61,493 nt of DNA from Prevotella sp. (GCA_017548385.1 JAFZAE010000229.1:1-61493), one strand, 5' to 3'. Positions 41,682 through 51,812 are shown, numbered from the stretch's first letter. Made by a program: numbers and translations. The notes: a model not told the origin generated them from the letters alone.

Positions 41682-44600
41682 TTAGTAATTCATCGGTTCA
41701 GAATTATCATTTTGTTTGAGAGAATTGAAATAAGGAGCAAACATCTGATAATATGTATTATACTGTGTCGCATGTGCATTATACCATTTCTCATCAATGG
41801 ACTCCATGGCTCCTAATATAGCATATAAACCATATCGTTCATCAAGCAGTTGATTTTTAGGACAGTTCAGATTTGGCCCTAACAAGTTGGCGAGAATGTA
41901 ATTATCTCCTTGACTAAGATACCATTCCAACCATTCCACGGAATTCTTCCATAGTTTGTCGGCTATTTCAGTGGCTCGTTTCTTGTTGCCTATTCTTCCG
42001 TATGCTTCAATCAATAAATCACCTTGGTTGGAGAACGAAATAGGGACATTATATTCAGGTAGAACAGTTTCCATCTTTGCAAGCACTTTCTTGGCTTTGT
42101 CGAATTTGCCCTCATAAATAAGACGTATGGCCAACTCTACAAACAAGGCCCGGTGTGTGTCACACATTCGGCGTACTGTTTCGTCTAAATATAGATCTTT
42201 TTTCTCTAAACCGCCATATTTAAACTTATTCATCATGCGGTCGTAGGTTTTTTCTGTGTCAAAAGAGGGATTCTTGTCCTCACTGTCATATTCTCTCTTA
42301 AACCGCTCGCCTGGATCCGTCAGGAAAGGAGTGATACGATTGGCCAGACCTTCCCTTACGAAATGTTGGCCAAGATTCATGTAATTTTCACGGCCTACCG
42401 TAGTGGCCACATAGATGGGGCGCTGCCAGTTGCAATTAGCAATCATTTCGAGCATCATAAGGTCGCTTTTGCCAAGATAGCGATGACCACTGAGAGAGAT
42501 ATACATGGTATCTGGTATCTCCTGATCGACCATTTTCATACCACTTTTACGAACAGCCTCTTTGTCAATGGGCAGTTTCAGCGTATCGCATGGCACAATA
42601 TGCTTATCTTTTTCCAAATCCAGCTGAAAAGCAAAGCCGTTGGCTATTATATTCTGATTAAATGCGTTTAACAGAACCTCTTTCACTGCATTTTGCTCTT
42701 CGTTTACGCTATCACGTACCCAATATTTCATCACATTCGACAACTCGAATGGGTCGTTACCGAAGAGATTGGCGGATTCTGGATGAAGTTTGAAATATTC
42801 TTTCAATAATTCTCCTATTTCTGGCCAGATATAAACACTCTCGTTCGTGCCTGAACAATAATCTATACGAGGCCACTTGATAGGTACACTCGGAGAATCG
42901 TAAGCAGGACGAATCATCTGGTCAATGTACCAGTCGGTTTGGAGATAGCTCAAATTGCATACGCGTACATTGGTACCTACGCCCTCGGTCTCTTGGTTGT
43001 ACCACAGGGGGAAGGTGTCATTGTCGCCATTGGTAAAAATGATAGGATTGCCTTCGTCTTGAAGTGACATCAAATAGTTCTGGCCGAAATCGCGACAAGT
43101 GTAGCGATCACTACGATCGTGGTCATCCCATGTCTGAGATGCCATCTGGATAGGAACGAAGAGACAAGCTAACGCAGCAACAAGTGCACCAATAACAGCT
43201 GCAGTGGAACCTTTTAAGAAACGACCTATGATGTCGATGATAGCAGCTACTCCAAGGCCACACCAAATGGCAAAGGCATAGAATGAACCCGCATACGCAT
43301 AGTCACGTTCACGAGGTTGATTAGGTGTTTGGTTTAGATAGAATACGATGGCCAAACCTGTCATAAAGAACAAGAAGAAAACAACCCAGAATTGCTGGAT
43401 CCCTCTCCGGCCACGGAAAGCCTGCCAGAAAAGACCAAGTAGTCCAAGAAGCAAAGGCAACGCATAGAACACGTTGTGACCCTTGTTTTCTTTTAATTCT
43501 GTCGGTAGTTTGTCTTGGTCGCCTAAAACCATGTTGTCTATAAACGAAATACCAGAAATACAATTGCCATAGGCATTGTCTCCGATATTTTGAATATCGT
43601 TCTGTCGGCCGATAAAGTTCCAGCCAAAATAACGCCAATACATATTATTGCATTGGTAGGAAATGAAAAATTTGAAGTTTTCAATAAATGTAGGCATTTT
43701 AACACCATCAACCGTTTTGCCTTTGGTGGCATAACTATCATAAATGCCAGCATATCTGGGGTCGTACATGCGGGGGAATAGCATGTTCTGTTTATAAACA
43801 GGGCGTTCGTTATTGCTTACAACAAAATAACTGTCACCCTCATCTGCATTCTTTTTCTCCTTACGTTGATAGACTGGGGCACCTTTAGACATCTTCACAC
43901 CGCCATCATCCTCTCTTTCGTATTCAGATGTATAGGCTTGACCCCAAAACAGTGGGCGATAGCCGTATTGGTCGCGGCTAAGATATGTACCGAGTGTAAA
44001 AATATCCTCAGGGGAATTTTGGTCCATAGGGGGGTTAGCGGATGAGCGAATCACAATCACAGCATAGGAGGAATAGCCTATCATCATCATTAATAGGCTT
44101 AGCATCACAGTATTTTTGAAACGTGAAGTGACGAGAGGAGTGTGCCCCTTTTTGATTTGTAGTACAAAGTAAAGTATCGCTAAAACCACAATACCTATTG
44201 CAACAGCCATCCATCCATAGCTGTAAAATGGAATACCTAAAAGTGCGATGCCCAACATGAAGGATATATTCTGCCTTGTTGTGCTCTTGTCTACATAACT
44301 TTCATAGATAGCCCAAATGACAACTCCGATGAGAAGAATGATGTAAATAAACAAGCCCGTGTTGAAGGAGCAATGGAGCACATTGACAAAGAACAACTCA
44401 AACCAACCTCCAACTGTGATAATACCTGGAATCAAACCATATAACACAGCGAAGATAATGGCAAAAGATATTACAAGGGCAATAAGCGAACCTTTTAAAT
44501 TGGCGTTGGGGAAACGACGATAATAATACACCAATACTATCGCGGGAATACAAAGAAGGTTGAGAAGATGCACGCCGATAGAAAGACCTATCATGAAGGC

Positions 44601-45143
44601 TATCAACACTAACCAACGGTCACTATGTGGTTTGTTGGCATCATCTTCCCATTTCAGAATCATCCAGAACACTACAGCAGTGAACGCCGAAGAGAAGGCA
44701 TATACCTCCCCCTCAACAGCACTATACCAGAAAGTGTCGCTAAAGGTGTATATCAAGGCTCCAACAAGGGCACTAGCCTCTATGGCAATCAATTTCGTTG
44801 AAGTAAGTTCTTCCCATGAACTGATGAGTAGCCGGCGAGCAAGATGGGAAATGGTCCAGAATAAAAACATGATGCAGAGTGCACTGAGCAGTGCATTCAT
44901 GATGTTCACCATATAGGCCACTTTTGATGGGTCGTCGGCAAAAAGTGAGAAGAAATTGGCCATCAACATGAAGAACGGTGCCCCCGGGGGGTGACCTATC
45001 TCAAGTTTGTAACCGGTGGTGATAAATTCTGGACAATCCCAGAACGAGGCAGTTGGCTCGACGGTTAGACAATAGACTACTGCGGCAATCAAAAAACAAA
45101 GCCAGCCGAGAGAATTGTCTATGATTCTGAACGTCTTCTTCAT
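41682..45143 (-). CDS. DUF2723-family large membrane protein (putative O-mannosyltransferase-like)
   Basis: 1153 residues. The first 290 residues carry a multi-helix membrane domain starting LGWLCFLIAAVVYCLTVEPT with the signature ASFWDCPEFITTGYKLEIGH PPGAP (about 33-57; Asp-Cys-Pro-Glu), the mark of DUF2723 (protein O-mannosyltransferase clan, GT-C). More helices follow to about residue 690, then a soluble half with NGDNDTFPLWYNQET and, near the C-terminus (about 1000-1120), TPR-like helices. GT-C enzymes use lipid-linked sugars and the Asp/Glu in the first loop. A role in lipid-linked or protein glycosylation is inferred from the clan. Predicted promoter box 63 bases upstream. Confidence 0.87.
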   Translation of the reverse strand: MKKTFRIIDNSLGWLCFLIAAVVYCLTVEPTASFWDCPEFITTGYKLEIGHPPGAPFFMLMANFFSLFADDPSKVAYMVNIMNALLSALCIMFLFWTISHLARRLLISSWEELTSTKLIAIEASALVGALIYTFSDTFWYSAVEGEVYAFSSAFTAVVFWMILKWEDDANKPHSDRWLVLIAFMIGLSIGVHLLNLLCIPAIVLVYYYRRFPNANLKGSLIALVISFAIIFAVLYGLIPGIITVGGWFELFFVNVLHCSFNTGLFIYIILLIGVVIWAIYESYVDKSTTRQNISFMLGIALLGIPFYSYGWMAVAIGIVVLAILYFVLQIKKGHTPLVTSRFKNTVMLSLLMMMIGYSSYAVIVIRSSANPPMDQNSPEDIFTLGTYLSRDQYGYRPLFWGQAYTSEYEREDDGGVKMSKGAPVYQRKEKKNADEGDSYFVVSNNERPVYKQNMLFPRMYDPRYAGIYDSYATKGKTVDGVKMPTFIENFKFFISYQCNNMYWRYFGWNFIGRQNDIQNIGDNAYGNCISGISFIDNMVLGDQDKLPTELKENKGHNVFYALPLLLGLLGLFWQAFRGRRGIQQFWVVFFLFFMTGLAIVFYLNQTPNQPRERDYAYAGSFYAFAIWCGLGVAAIIDIIGRFLKGSTAAVIGALVAALACLFVPIQMASQTWDDHDRSDRYTCRDFGQNYLMSLQDEGNPIIFTNGDNDTFPLWYNQETEGVGTNVRVCNLSYLQTDWYIDQMIRPAYDSPSVPIKWPRIDYCSGTNESVYIWPEIGELLKEYFKLHPESANLFGNDPFELSNVMKYWVRDSVNEEQNAVKEVLLNAFNQNIIANGFAFQLDLEKDKHIVPCDTLKLPIDKEAVRKSGMKMVDQEIPDTMYISLSGHRYLGKSDLMMLEMIANCNWQRPIYVATTVGRENYMNLGQHFVREGLANRITPFLTDPGERFKREYDSEDKNPSFDTEKTYDRMMNKFKYGGLEKKDLYLDETVRRMCDTHRALFVELAIRLIYEGKFDKAKKVLAKMETVLPEYNVPISFSNQGDLLIEAYGRIGNKKRATEIADKLWKNSVEWLEWYLSQGDNYILANLLGPNLNCPKNQLLDERYGLYAILGAMESIDEKWYNAHATQYNTYYQMFAPYFNSLKQNDNSEPMNY

Positions 45144-45205
45144 TGATTATATAAACTATTGTGAATAATCTACGTATATGAATTATTATATATGCATTCA
45201 ACGTG

Positions 45206-45213
45206 CAAAATTA
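45206..45213 (-). promoter_or_regulatory. -7 box of the DUF2723 gene
   Basis: Minus-strand TAATTTTG, full -7 match; no clear -33 element. Confidence 0.5.
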
Positions 45214-45284
45214 ATAAAAAGATTGCACTTACTATTCCATGAACAAACGTTTTTTGTTCCTTTGATGTTTTTTTACACTTTTTT

Positions 45285-45310
45285 CTCTTTTCCCTCTTTT
45301 CCCTCTTTTC
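45285..45310. repeat. 9-bp tandem repeat CTCTTTTCC
   Basis: CTCTTTTCC, CTCTTTTCC, CTCTTTTC, a pyrimidine-rich array between two same-strand genes, 12 bases from the ACTCATAA-type repeat at 45323. Confidence 0.7.
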
Positions 45311-45322
45311 AAACTACTATTA

Positions 45323-45346
45323 ACTTATAAACTCAAAAACTCATTA
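45323..45346. repeat. ACTCATAA-type 8-bp repeat (three copies)
   Basis: ACTTATAA, ACTCAAAA, ACTCATTA, overlapping by three bases the end of the YqaA-like gene. Confidence 0.65.
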
Positions 45347-45796
45347 TATCATTGCAGCCGTTCCGTATGCAATGACGCCATAACGTATCAATTTGCCTAT
45401 CAGTACACTGATAGCGGTTATGGTGGGATTGGCGCGCATCAGACCAAGGGTAATACAGATAGCGGTGCCGATAATTGGGAGAAAAGCGAAAATTCCCATC
45501 CAAGCGCCACGCTCGCCCATAAAATGTTGCGCTTTGTCAAGCTTCTCTTTTTTGACGTGGAGATATTTTTCAATCCATTCCATTTTACCGAGGCGCCCCA
45601 CACCATAATTGAACATACTACCAGCCCAATTTCCTATAGTGCCCCAGACAAGCAACATCGTCGGGTCAAGTTTTGCGGCCACAAGCCCCATCATTACGGC
45701 CTCACTCGAAAATGGGAAAAAACTACCTGCTATAAAGGCAGATATGAACATGCCGAGGTAACCGTAGCTGACAAGAAATTCGATGAAGGCATCCAT
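45344..45796 (-). CDS. YqaA-like small VTT/DedA-type membrane protein
   Basis: 150 residues with about four membrane segments. The start MDAFIEFLVSYGYLGMFISAFIAGSFFPFSSEAVM and the glycine-rich GTIGNWAGSMFNYGVGRLG (about 55-73) match the YqaA branch of the VTT superfamily, thought to act as lipid scramblases or transporters. FLPIIGTAICITLGLMRA (about 104-121) is the re-entrant loop region. The first 67 bases of the gene overlap the end of the upstream membrane-protein gene in another frame. Confidence 0.85.
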   Translation of the reverse strand: MDAFIEFLVSYGYLGMFISAFIAGSFFPFSSEAVMMGLVAAKLDPTMLLVWGTIGNWAGSMFNYGVGRLGKMEWIEKYLHVKKEKLDKAQHFMGERGAWMGIFAFLPIIGTAICITLGLMRANPTITAISVLIGKLIRYGVIAYGTAAMI

Positions 45797-46713
45797 GTGT
45801 TGTAAACAATAATAAGAAGAGTGACAAGAAGAATAAGATGGAAGGTGATATTTGTCAGCCAGGTACTCGTCAGGGATAGATAGTGAGCAATCAATGGACT
45901 GGTGTTCACGATGATAATAGGCATGAGAAGCGAATAATGCTGTGGCTGCAAGGCGAGAAAAATGAACGTCAGGATGTCGATAATCATAAACATGTTGAAA
46001 AACATTCGTGTACGAATCTTGTCATGGTAACCTTGACGTACATAATGAATGATGCCAATAAAAGCTAAAAGTAGTAACCAGCCAATAGAAAGATATTCGT
46101 GCTCCCCAAATTGTGAATGGTCGAGGATAGGGCCAAAAGTTGACAATCCCTTGAAATGGGCAAGGAAAGTACTGAAATCATATGCATACATATAATATCC
46201 TATGGCAAACCAATAGGGTGCAATGAGACCTAGAAGTGATGCGCAAAATGTCTTACCTGACATTGTTCGCAAATGATAATATAGCATTATCCATAATACA
46301 GGCACATAGTATAGCACTTGCACAAAGACCAGACTAGAGATGCCAAGACAGAAAAAACCATAAAAAACCAGACCTTGAGAGCGGCGCATCTGATAGCAGC
46401 GGAATAGCATCGCATAAATGGCTATGCTACAGAGAAATATTATCTCTGAACCAAGATCGGGGAACAGCATGGGCGACACACACACCAACAGCAGAAATAT
46501 AGAGGGAACCATCATTCCAAAGACACGAATCAATTGGTGGGTGTTGCTCAATTCTACCATCAGATAGGCAGAGATGCCTAAGCACAACGATTGCATCCAT
46601 AGACGGTCGGTGATGGCACCACTTAAATAGACGGCCACAAGTGTGACCGCCACAGCGAAGGGAAGTGTTAGACGACTCTCCGCAAGGGTATTCTGAAGTC
46701 TTTTATAGGCCAT
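45730..46713 (-). CDS. Conserved hypothetical polytopic membrane protein
   Basis: 327 residues with about nine to ten membrane segments and short loops; no motif of a named family. The pattern resembles Bacteroidota membrane proteins of the DUF6427 type, but I am not sure of that. The start ATG overlaps the purD stop codon by one base (TAATG), so the two are translationally coupled, and the end overlaps the YqaA-like gene by 67 bases. The order purD, this gene, yqaA-like looks like one operon. Confidence 0.75.
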   Translation of the reverse strand: MAYKRLQNTLAESRLTLPFAVAVTLVAVYLSGAITDRLWMQSLCLGISAYLMVELSNTHQLIRVFGMMVPSIFLLLVCVSPMLFPDLGSEIIFLCSIAIYAMLFRCYQMRRSQGLVFYGFFCLGISSLVFVQVLYYVPVLWIMLYYHLRTMSGKTFCASLLGLIAPYWFAIGYYMYAYDFSTFLAHFKGLSTFGPILDHSQFGEHEYLSIGWLLLLAFIGIIHYVRQGYHDKIRTRMFFNMFMIIDILTFIFLALQPQHYSLLMPIIIVNTSPLIAHYLSLTSTWLTNITFHLILLVTLLIIVYNTWMPSSNFLSATVTSACSYLPL

Positions 46714-47981
46714 TACAAATCTAGCCCGATGTCACTACGGAAGTATTTGTCGGTGAAGGAAATCTGTTGGGCGACTGAAAAACTCTTGACAAGGGCCTCC
46801 TCTTTGTTAATGCCGTAACTGCTCACAGCAAGGACACGACCGCCGTTTGTTATCACCTCGCCATCACGCAATGCAGTGCCACTATGGAATACAATAGAGT
46901 CATTCACGTTATCAAGCCCGCGGATTGTATATCCTTTTTTATACGACTGTGGGTAACCGCCACTGACAAGCATCACGCAAACCGCGGCACGTTCGTCAAA
47001 GGCAATCTCGCGACGGTCTAAATCGCCATAAGCCACACCTTCAAACAAATCTACGATGTCACTCTTCAGGCGAAGCATCACCGTTTCTGTCTCGGGGTCA
47101 CCCATGCGGCAGTTGTACTCTATCACCATAGGGTTGCCAGAGACATTAATCAGCCCAAAGAAGATAAATCCCTTATAGTCGATGCCTTCTTCATGCAGTC
47201 CCTCAATTGTGGGGCGCACAATGCGGTCTTCCACCTTCTTCATCCAATCCTGTGTGGCAAAAGGTACGGGACTAACGCTGCCCATACCGCCGGTGTTTAG
47301 TCCAGTGTCATGTTCTCCGATACGCTTATAGTCTTTGGCCTCGGGTAATATCTTATAATGTAGGCCGTCAGTGAGTACAAAGACAGAGCATTCTATGCCG
47401 CTGAGGAACTCCTCGATTACCACCTGTGAGGAGGCTGTGCCAAACATACCTCCAAGCATCTCGCGAAGCTCCTTGCGAGCCTCATCAAGGGTGGGGAGGA
47501 TTAGGACACCTTTGCCAGCGCATAAGCCATCGGCCTTTAGTACGTATGGTGGCTGCAAGGTCTCAAGAAAAGCGAGACCTTCATCAAGTGTAGTGCCATC
47601 AAAAGTGTGATAGCGAGCGGTGGGTATGTTGTGACGAAACATAAATCCCTTGGCAAAGTCTTTGCTGCCCTCCAAGCGGGCACCAGAGGCAGATGGGCCT
47701 ATCACGGGGATGTGAGCTGTGCGTGGGTCTGAGGCGAAATTGTCGTAAACACCGTTCACCAATGGATCCTCGGGACCTACTACTACCATGTCAATACCTT
47801 CCTTCTGGCAGAACGCTTTCTGGGCTTCGAAATCATTAACGCCAATATTAACGTTCTCGCAAAGTTCGGCTGTGCCAGCGTTGCCGGGAGCAACAAACAA
47901 TTTTTCCACTTTCTCACTCTGCTGTATCTTCCATGCTAAAGCATGCTCGCGTCCACCGCTACCCAATAATAGTATTTTCAT
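46713..47981 (-). CDS. purD: Phosphoribosylamine-glycine ligase (GAR synthetase)
   Basis: 422 residues, the usual length. ATP-grasp enzyme for the second step of purine synthesis: [19 protein letters not shown] (N-domain), [25 protein letters not shown] with ATP-binding residues, [15 protein letters not shown] (about 222-236), and [17 protein letters not shown] (about 286-302, metal-binding). Starts at the first ATG. First gene of an operon continuing into two membrane-protein genes. The next step's enzyme, purN, is encoded at 13378-13956. Confidence 0.96.
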   Translation of the reverse strand: MKILLLGSGGREHALAWKIQQSEKVEKLFVAPGNAGTAELCENVNIGVNDFEAQKAFCQKEGIDMVVVGPEDPLVNGVYDNFASDPRTAHIPVIGPSASGARLEGSKDFAKGFMFRHNIPTARYHTFDGTTLDEGLAFLETLQPPYVLKADGLCAGKGVLILPTLDEARKELREMLGGMFGTASSQVVIEEFLSGIECSVFVLTDGLHYKILPEAKDYKRIGEHDTGLNTGGMGSVSPVPFATQDWMKKVEDRIVRPTIEGLHEEGIDYKGFIFFGLINVSGNPMVIEYNCRMGDPETETVMLRLKSDIVDLFEGVAYGDLDRREIAFDERAAVCVMLVSGGYPQSYKKGYTIRGLDNVNDSIVFHSGTALRDGEVITNGGRVLAVSSYGINKEEALVKSFSVAQQISFTDKYFRSDIGLDL

Positions 47982-48064
47982 TTTATTGTTATACTGATGA
48001 TTAACTAATTTCGTTAAACTAAGACTTTAAATTCTAATACTTCCAAACCCTAATATTCGCAAAA

Positions 48065-50251
48065 TCACTTCAAGTAATCCTCGAAGTATTGTGTGATACG
48101 TTCGTGTAAATGAACGCTTTTGTGACCTCGCATATTATGCGGCTCGCCAGGATAAACAAAAAAATCAGGCTGTGTGCCGGCATTGATGCAGGCGTTGATG
48201 AATTCCAAACAGTGTTGGGGTACAACAGTCTTGTCGTTCATGCCTTGGATAATCTGCAATTTTCCACGCAAATTTTTTGCTTGGTTCAAAAGAGATGTTT
48301 TCTTATATCCCTTGGGATTGGTCTCGGGGGTGTCCATATAACGCTCACCATACATCACTTCATACCATTTCCAGTCAATCACAGGACCACCAGCAACACC
48401 CACTTTGAAAACATCTGGATAGTTTGTCATCAAGCTGATAGTCATAAAACCACCAAAGCTCCAGCCGTGTACACCGATGCGGTCGGCATCAACGTATGGT
48501 AGTGAACGAAGGAATTCAACACCTTTCATTTGATCGGCCATCTCAATCTGGCCCAGTTGGCGGAAGGTGGCTTGCTCAAAGGCAAGACCACGGTCGCAAC
48601 TACCGCGGTTGTCGAGTACAAAAATCAAATACCCTTTTTGTGCCATATATGTCTCCCAGCCACGTGACATATAATGCCAGCTCGCTTCCACATTGCGGGA
48701 GTGAGGACCTCCATAGACATAAATGACAGTGGGGTATTTCTGTTGAGGGTCAAAACCCACAGGTTTTACCATGCGATAGTAGAGATCTGTAGCTCCGTCG
48801 TCGGCTTTTATGGTTCCACAGCTAAATTCTGGGACATCATAGTCTTTCCATGGGTCTTCACAGTTCGTGAGTATCGTGCGTTTATGTTTGGCGACATCTA
48901 TAATGTCTAACTCACGAGGTGTGTCAGGATCGCTGAAATCATCATAGATATAACTGCCTGATGCCGAAAGAATCATGTCGTGATGACCACTTTCCTCATA
49001 GACGTTGCCATGGCATCCTGTGCCACTGTCAAGCAGGGCGCGTTTGCCATTGCTGAGATTTACCTCATAAAGGTTGTTTTGAATTGGGCTGGCTTCAGTG
49101 GAAAGAATAATAGCACTTTTGCGTGATTTGTTAAAACCGACAAGGTCGAGAACTACCCATTCGCCTTTTGTCAACTGTCGCAGTTCTTTGCCGCTGAGGT
49201 CGTGAAGATAGAGGTGATTGTAACCATCCTTCTGGCTTTGGATGATGAATTTGCTGTCATCCCATGGTAAGAAGGTAATGGGATTGAGTGGTTCAGCATA
49301 TTTGTCGTTATGCTCATGATAGAGCACTCCGTTACGTGTACCTGTAGTGGCATCATAACTCACGAGCTCAATGTCGGTCTGGTCACGGTTCAGTTCGAAA
49401 ATGTAAATTGTCTTGGAATCAGGACTCCATTGTATGTTGGTAAAATAACGGTCGGTGGGGTCACCTGCTTGTAGGTAAAGAGTCTTGTCTGAGGCCATGT
49501 CATAGACGCCCACGGTTACTTTGTGGCTGGTTTCGCCAGCCATGGGGTATTTGTCGGGTTCTTCGGTGGAGATACGTGTCGATGTGTTCACTTGAGGGTA
49601 ATCGGTTACCATGCTTTGGTCCATACGGTAGAATGCGAGGCGTTGGCCGTCGGGACTCCAGAATGTGCCTTTGTAAATACCAAACTCGTCACGGTGAACA
49701 CTTTGTCCATATACTATCTCACGACTACCATCATGTGTGAGTTGGCGCTCTTTGCCATTACAGTCCACTACATTAAGCTGGTCGTTAGAGGTGTAGGCAG
49801 AGGCACGGGAAGCTGCACACCAATCGCCTCCATCATAACCGCCACGCTGCCGCATCAATACCTTCTGGGATTTCCAGTCGTAAAGGATTGTCTCTGTGCT
49901 GTTGAGGAGTTTCACAACAGGCTGGTCGGGGTAGGGGAATTCGGCATAGTCTGTGCGTAAGATAGGATCTTCTTTGTCAGCAAATGCTTTGTTCACATCT
50001 CTTAGGGTAAAGAGTATGGTTTCCTCCTTGGTTTTTTTGTTGATAAGCACACATTTCTGCTGTTCGGTGCGCACCAACTCGTCACCCCACCATGCATAGT
50101 AGGCACTACGAGGTGTCATCTGACGGTAGTTCTTTCCGCCATAATTTAAGTCTTCGAGGGTAAACTGTTTTTTTTGAGCCATAGTCGAAGTTCCTGTCAG
50201 AAGTGCCATGAGCACAAGGAATGCAGAAAAAAAGCGAATCCTGTTATTCAT
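48065..50251 (-). CDS. Dipeptidyl peptidase IV (S9B serine protease)
   Basis: 728 residues from the ATG at 50251, which starts a signal peptide (MNNRIRFFSAFLVLMALLTG). The frame is open 77 codons further up, but that stretch is antisense-like, overlaps the methyltransferase gene and has no signal character. The eight-bladed beta-propeller (about 45-470) is followed by the alpha/beta hydrolase domain with GWSFGGF (Ser598), a GMNDKTVVP loop (Asp673) and GEPHNMRG (His705). It removes X-Pro or X-Ala dipeptides and is exported, as in Porphyromonas and Prevotella, where it feeds peptide growth. Overlaps the methyltransferase stop codon by 8 bases. Confidence 0.93.
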   Translation of the reverse strand: MNNRIRFFSAFLVLMALLTGTSTMAQKKQFTLEDLNYGGKNYRQMTPRSAYYAWWGDELVRTEQQKCVLINKKTKEETILFTLRDVNKAFADKEDPILRTDYAEFPYPDQPVVKLLNSTETILYDWKSQKVLMRQRGGYDGGDWCAASRASAYTSNDQLNVVDCNGKERQLTHDGSREIVYGQSVHRDEFGIYKGTFWSPDGQRLAFYRMDQSMVTDYPQVNTSTRISTEEPDKYPMAGETSHKVTVGVYDMASDKTLYLQAGDPTDRYFTNIQWSPDSKTIYIFELNRDQTDIELVSYDATTGTRNGVLYHEHNDKYAEPLNPITFLPWDDSKFIIQSQKDGYNHLYLHDLSGKELRQLTKGEWVVLDLVGFNKSRKSAIILSTEASPIQNNLYEVNLSNGKRALLDSGTGCHGNVYEESGHHDMILSASGSYIYDDFSDPDTPRELDIIDVAKHKRTILTNCEDPWKDYDVPEFSCGTIKADDGATDLYYRMVKPVGFDPQQKYPTVIYVYGGPHSRNVEASWHYMSRGWETYMAQKGYLIFVLDNRGSCDRGLAFEQATFRQLGQIEMADQMKGVEFLRSLPYVDADRIGVHGWSFGGFMTISLMTNYPDVFKVGVAGGPVIDWKWYEVMYGERYMDTPETNPKGYKKTSLLNQAKNLRGKLQIIQGMNDKTVVPQHCLEFINACINAGTQPDFFVYPGEPHNMRGHKSVHLHERITQYFEDYLK

Positions 50252-51812
50252 AATGTTTCCTGCTTTTAGGTCCGTATTTGCGATTATCGCGTGAACGACT
50301 ATCATGTTTATCAAATCTTTTGCCATTGTCGTTCCCGTCTCTTCTAAAGCGACGATTGTGGGCATGGTCACCATTGGAGGATGATCGGTTGTTGTTACGC
50401 TCATCTTTTGAACGAAAGTCGCGATCGTTTTCACTGCGATCTTTTTTATATCTGAAGTCACCACGGTCGCTGCGGTCTTCACGTCGCTCGCGTGGGTCTT
50501 TACGACGGAATTGTTCTAATTCATGATGGTGGAAAGTGAAAGAGCGGATGTCGCCCTCCTCATTAGCTTCCGTTTCGTCAAGACGCTGTTTGAATTCACG
50601 GTTTTTCTTGAAACGATGTTTCTCAGCCATTGCAGCTTTCTCCTCCTCTGTCTTTATCACACCGCCCTCACTTCTGAAATCCTTCAGTTTCCCTTCAAAT
50701 ATTGAATATTTTCGGAATTCACATTCTAATGACCCATTGAAAACAGGAATCTTAATGGAAGGGCGTAGACCTATCTGCTCAAAACACTCCTCCCTATAAC
50801 TAAGTATCCACGCTTCATTGCCTGCGAAAGCATGTTTCAACTTCTCTCCAATCATTTTGTAAGTACCAAGCAAATCGGGTGTGGATATACGCTCCCCGTA
50901 CGGAGGATTGGTCACCATGATACTCTTATTCGCAGGTTGTGTGAAATCTTTGAAGTCGGCTTGCTCGATGGTTATATCCGAGGAAAGACCTGCAGCCTTA
51001 ACATTGAGACGTGCGGTATTCACCGATTTCATGTCAATGTCGTAGCCGTAAATGTGATGCGAAAACTCACGTTCCTTGGAGTCATCGTTGTATATCATGT
51101 CGAAGAGTTCTTGATCGAAGTCTGGCCATCTCTCAAAGGCATATTCCTTGCGGAAGACACCTGGACTGATATTGCGGGCTATAAGAGCTGCTTCTATCAG
51201 TAGAGTGCCTGAACCACACATTGGGTCAATGAAATCAGTTTCACCATGCCAACCAGTCATCAGTATCATGCCAGCTGCGAGAACTTCATTCAATGGTGCC
51301 TCAACACTCTCCTGGCGGTAGCCACGCCGGTGTAATGATGTTCCGCTGGAGTCAAGGCTCAGCGTACATTGGTCTTCGGCGATATGGATGTGAAGTCGGA
51401 TGTCGGGGTTGCTCACAGAAATGTTGGGACGACTGCCTGTTCGTTCACGAAACTGATCCACAATGGCATCTTTAACCTTATAAGAAACAAATTTGGAGTG
51501 GCGGAATTCCTCGGAGAAAACGACAGCATCCACTGCAAAGGTCTTTGTGTTGTCTAAATAGGTGGACCAGTCAGTCTTAAGCACAGCATTATAGACATCG
51601 TCAGCACTAAGTGCTTTAAAGTGGGAGATGGGCTTTAATACGCGTATAGCGGTGTGGAGTTGGAAATTGGCACGATACATCAGTTCCTTGTCACCTGTGA
51701 AAGAAACCATTCGACGGCCGATTTGTACATTGTTGGCACCCAACTGGGTGAGTTCTTGTGCCAGAACAGGCTCAAGGCCCATAAATGTCTTGGCAATAAG
51801 TTCAAATTCCAT
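50244..51812 (-). CDS. THUMP-domain 23S rRNA (guanine-N2) methyltransferase, RlmL-like, with charged tail
   Basis: 522 residues. A ferredoxin-like/THUMP N-terminus (about 1-160, FELIAKTFMGLEPVLAQEL, ISVSNPDIRLHIHI), then the methyltransferase: FIDPMCGSGTLLIEAALIA (SAM-binding, about 192-210), YGYDID, and the target motif VTNPPYGERI (about 288-297, NPPY). RlmL and its relatives methylate a 23S rRNA guanine at N2. From about residue 395 the protein is a 125-residue low-complexity tail rich in Arg, Asp, Lys, Ser and Asn (DRSDRGDFRY, RRFRRDGND), likely an RNA-binding, disordered extension. Upstream -7 box at 51856-51863. Confidence 0.9.
   Translation of the reverse strand: MEFELIAKTFMGLEPVLAQELTQLGANNVQIGRRMVSFTGDKELMYRANFQLHTAIRVLKPISHFKALSADDVYNAVLKTDWSTYLDNTKTFAVDAVVFSEEFRHSKFVSYKVKDAIVDQFRERTGSRPNISVSNPDIRLHIHIAEDQCTLSLDSSGTSLHRRGYRQESVEAPLNEVLAAGMILMTGWHGETDFIDPMCGSGTLLIEAALIARNISPGVFRKEYAFERWPDFDQELFDMIYNDDSKEREFSHHIYGYDIDMKSVNTARLNVKAAGLSSDITIEQADFKDFTQPANKSIMVTNPPYGERISTPDLLGTYKMIGEKLKHAFAGNEAWILSYREECFEQIGLRPSIKIPVFNGSLECEFRKYSIFEGKLKDFRSEGGVIKTEEEKAAMAEKHRFKKNREFKQRLDETEANEEGDIRSFTFHHHELEQFRRKDPRERREDRSDRGDFRYKKDRSENDRDFRSKDERNNNRSSSNGDHAHNRRFRRDGNDNGKRFDKHDSRSRDNRKYGPKSRKHYE

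Noticed and set aside
50252-50482. 77-codon N-terminal extension of dipeptidyl peptidase IV
   Set aside because: It overlaps the methyltransferase's charged tail in another frame and precedes the signal peptide; it reads as a shadow of that repetitive tail.
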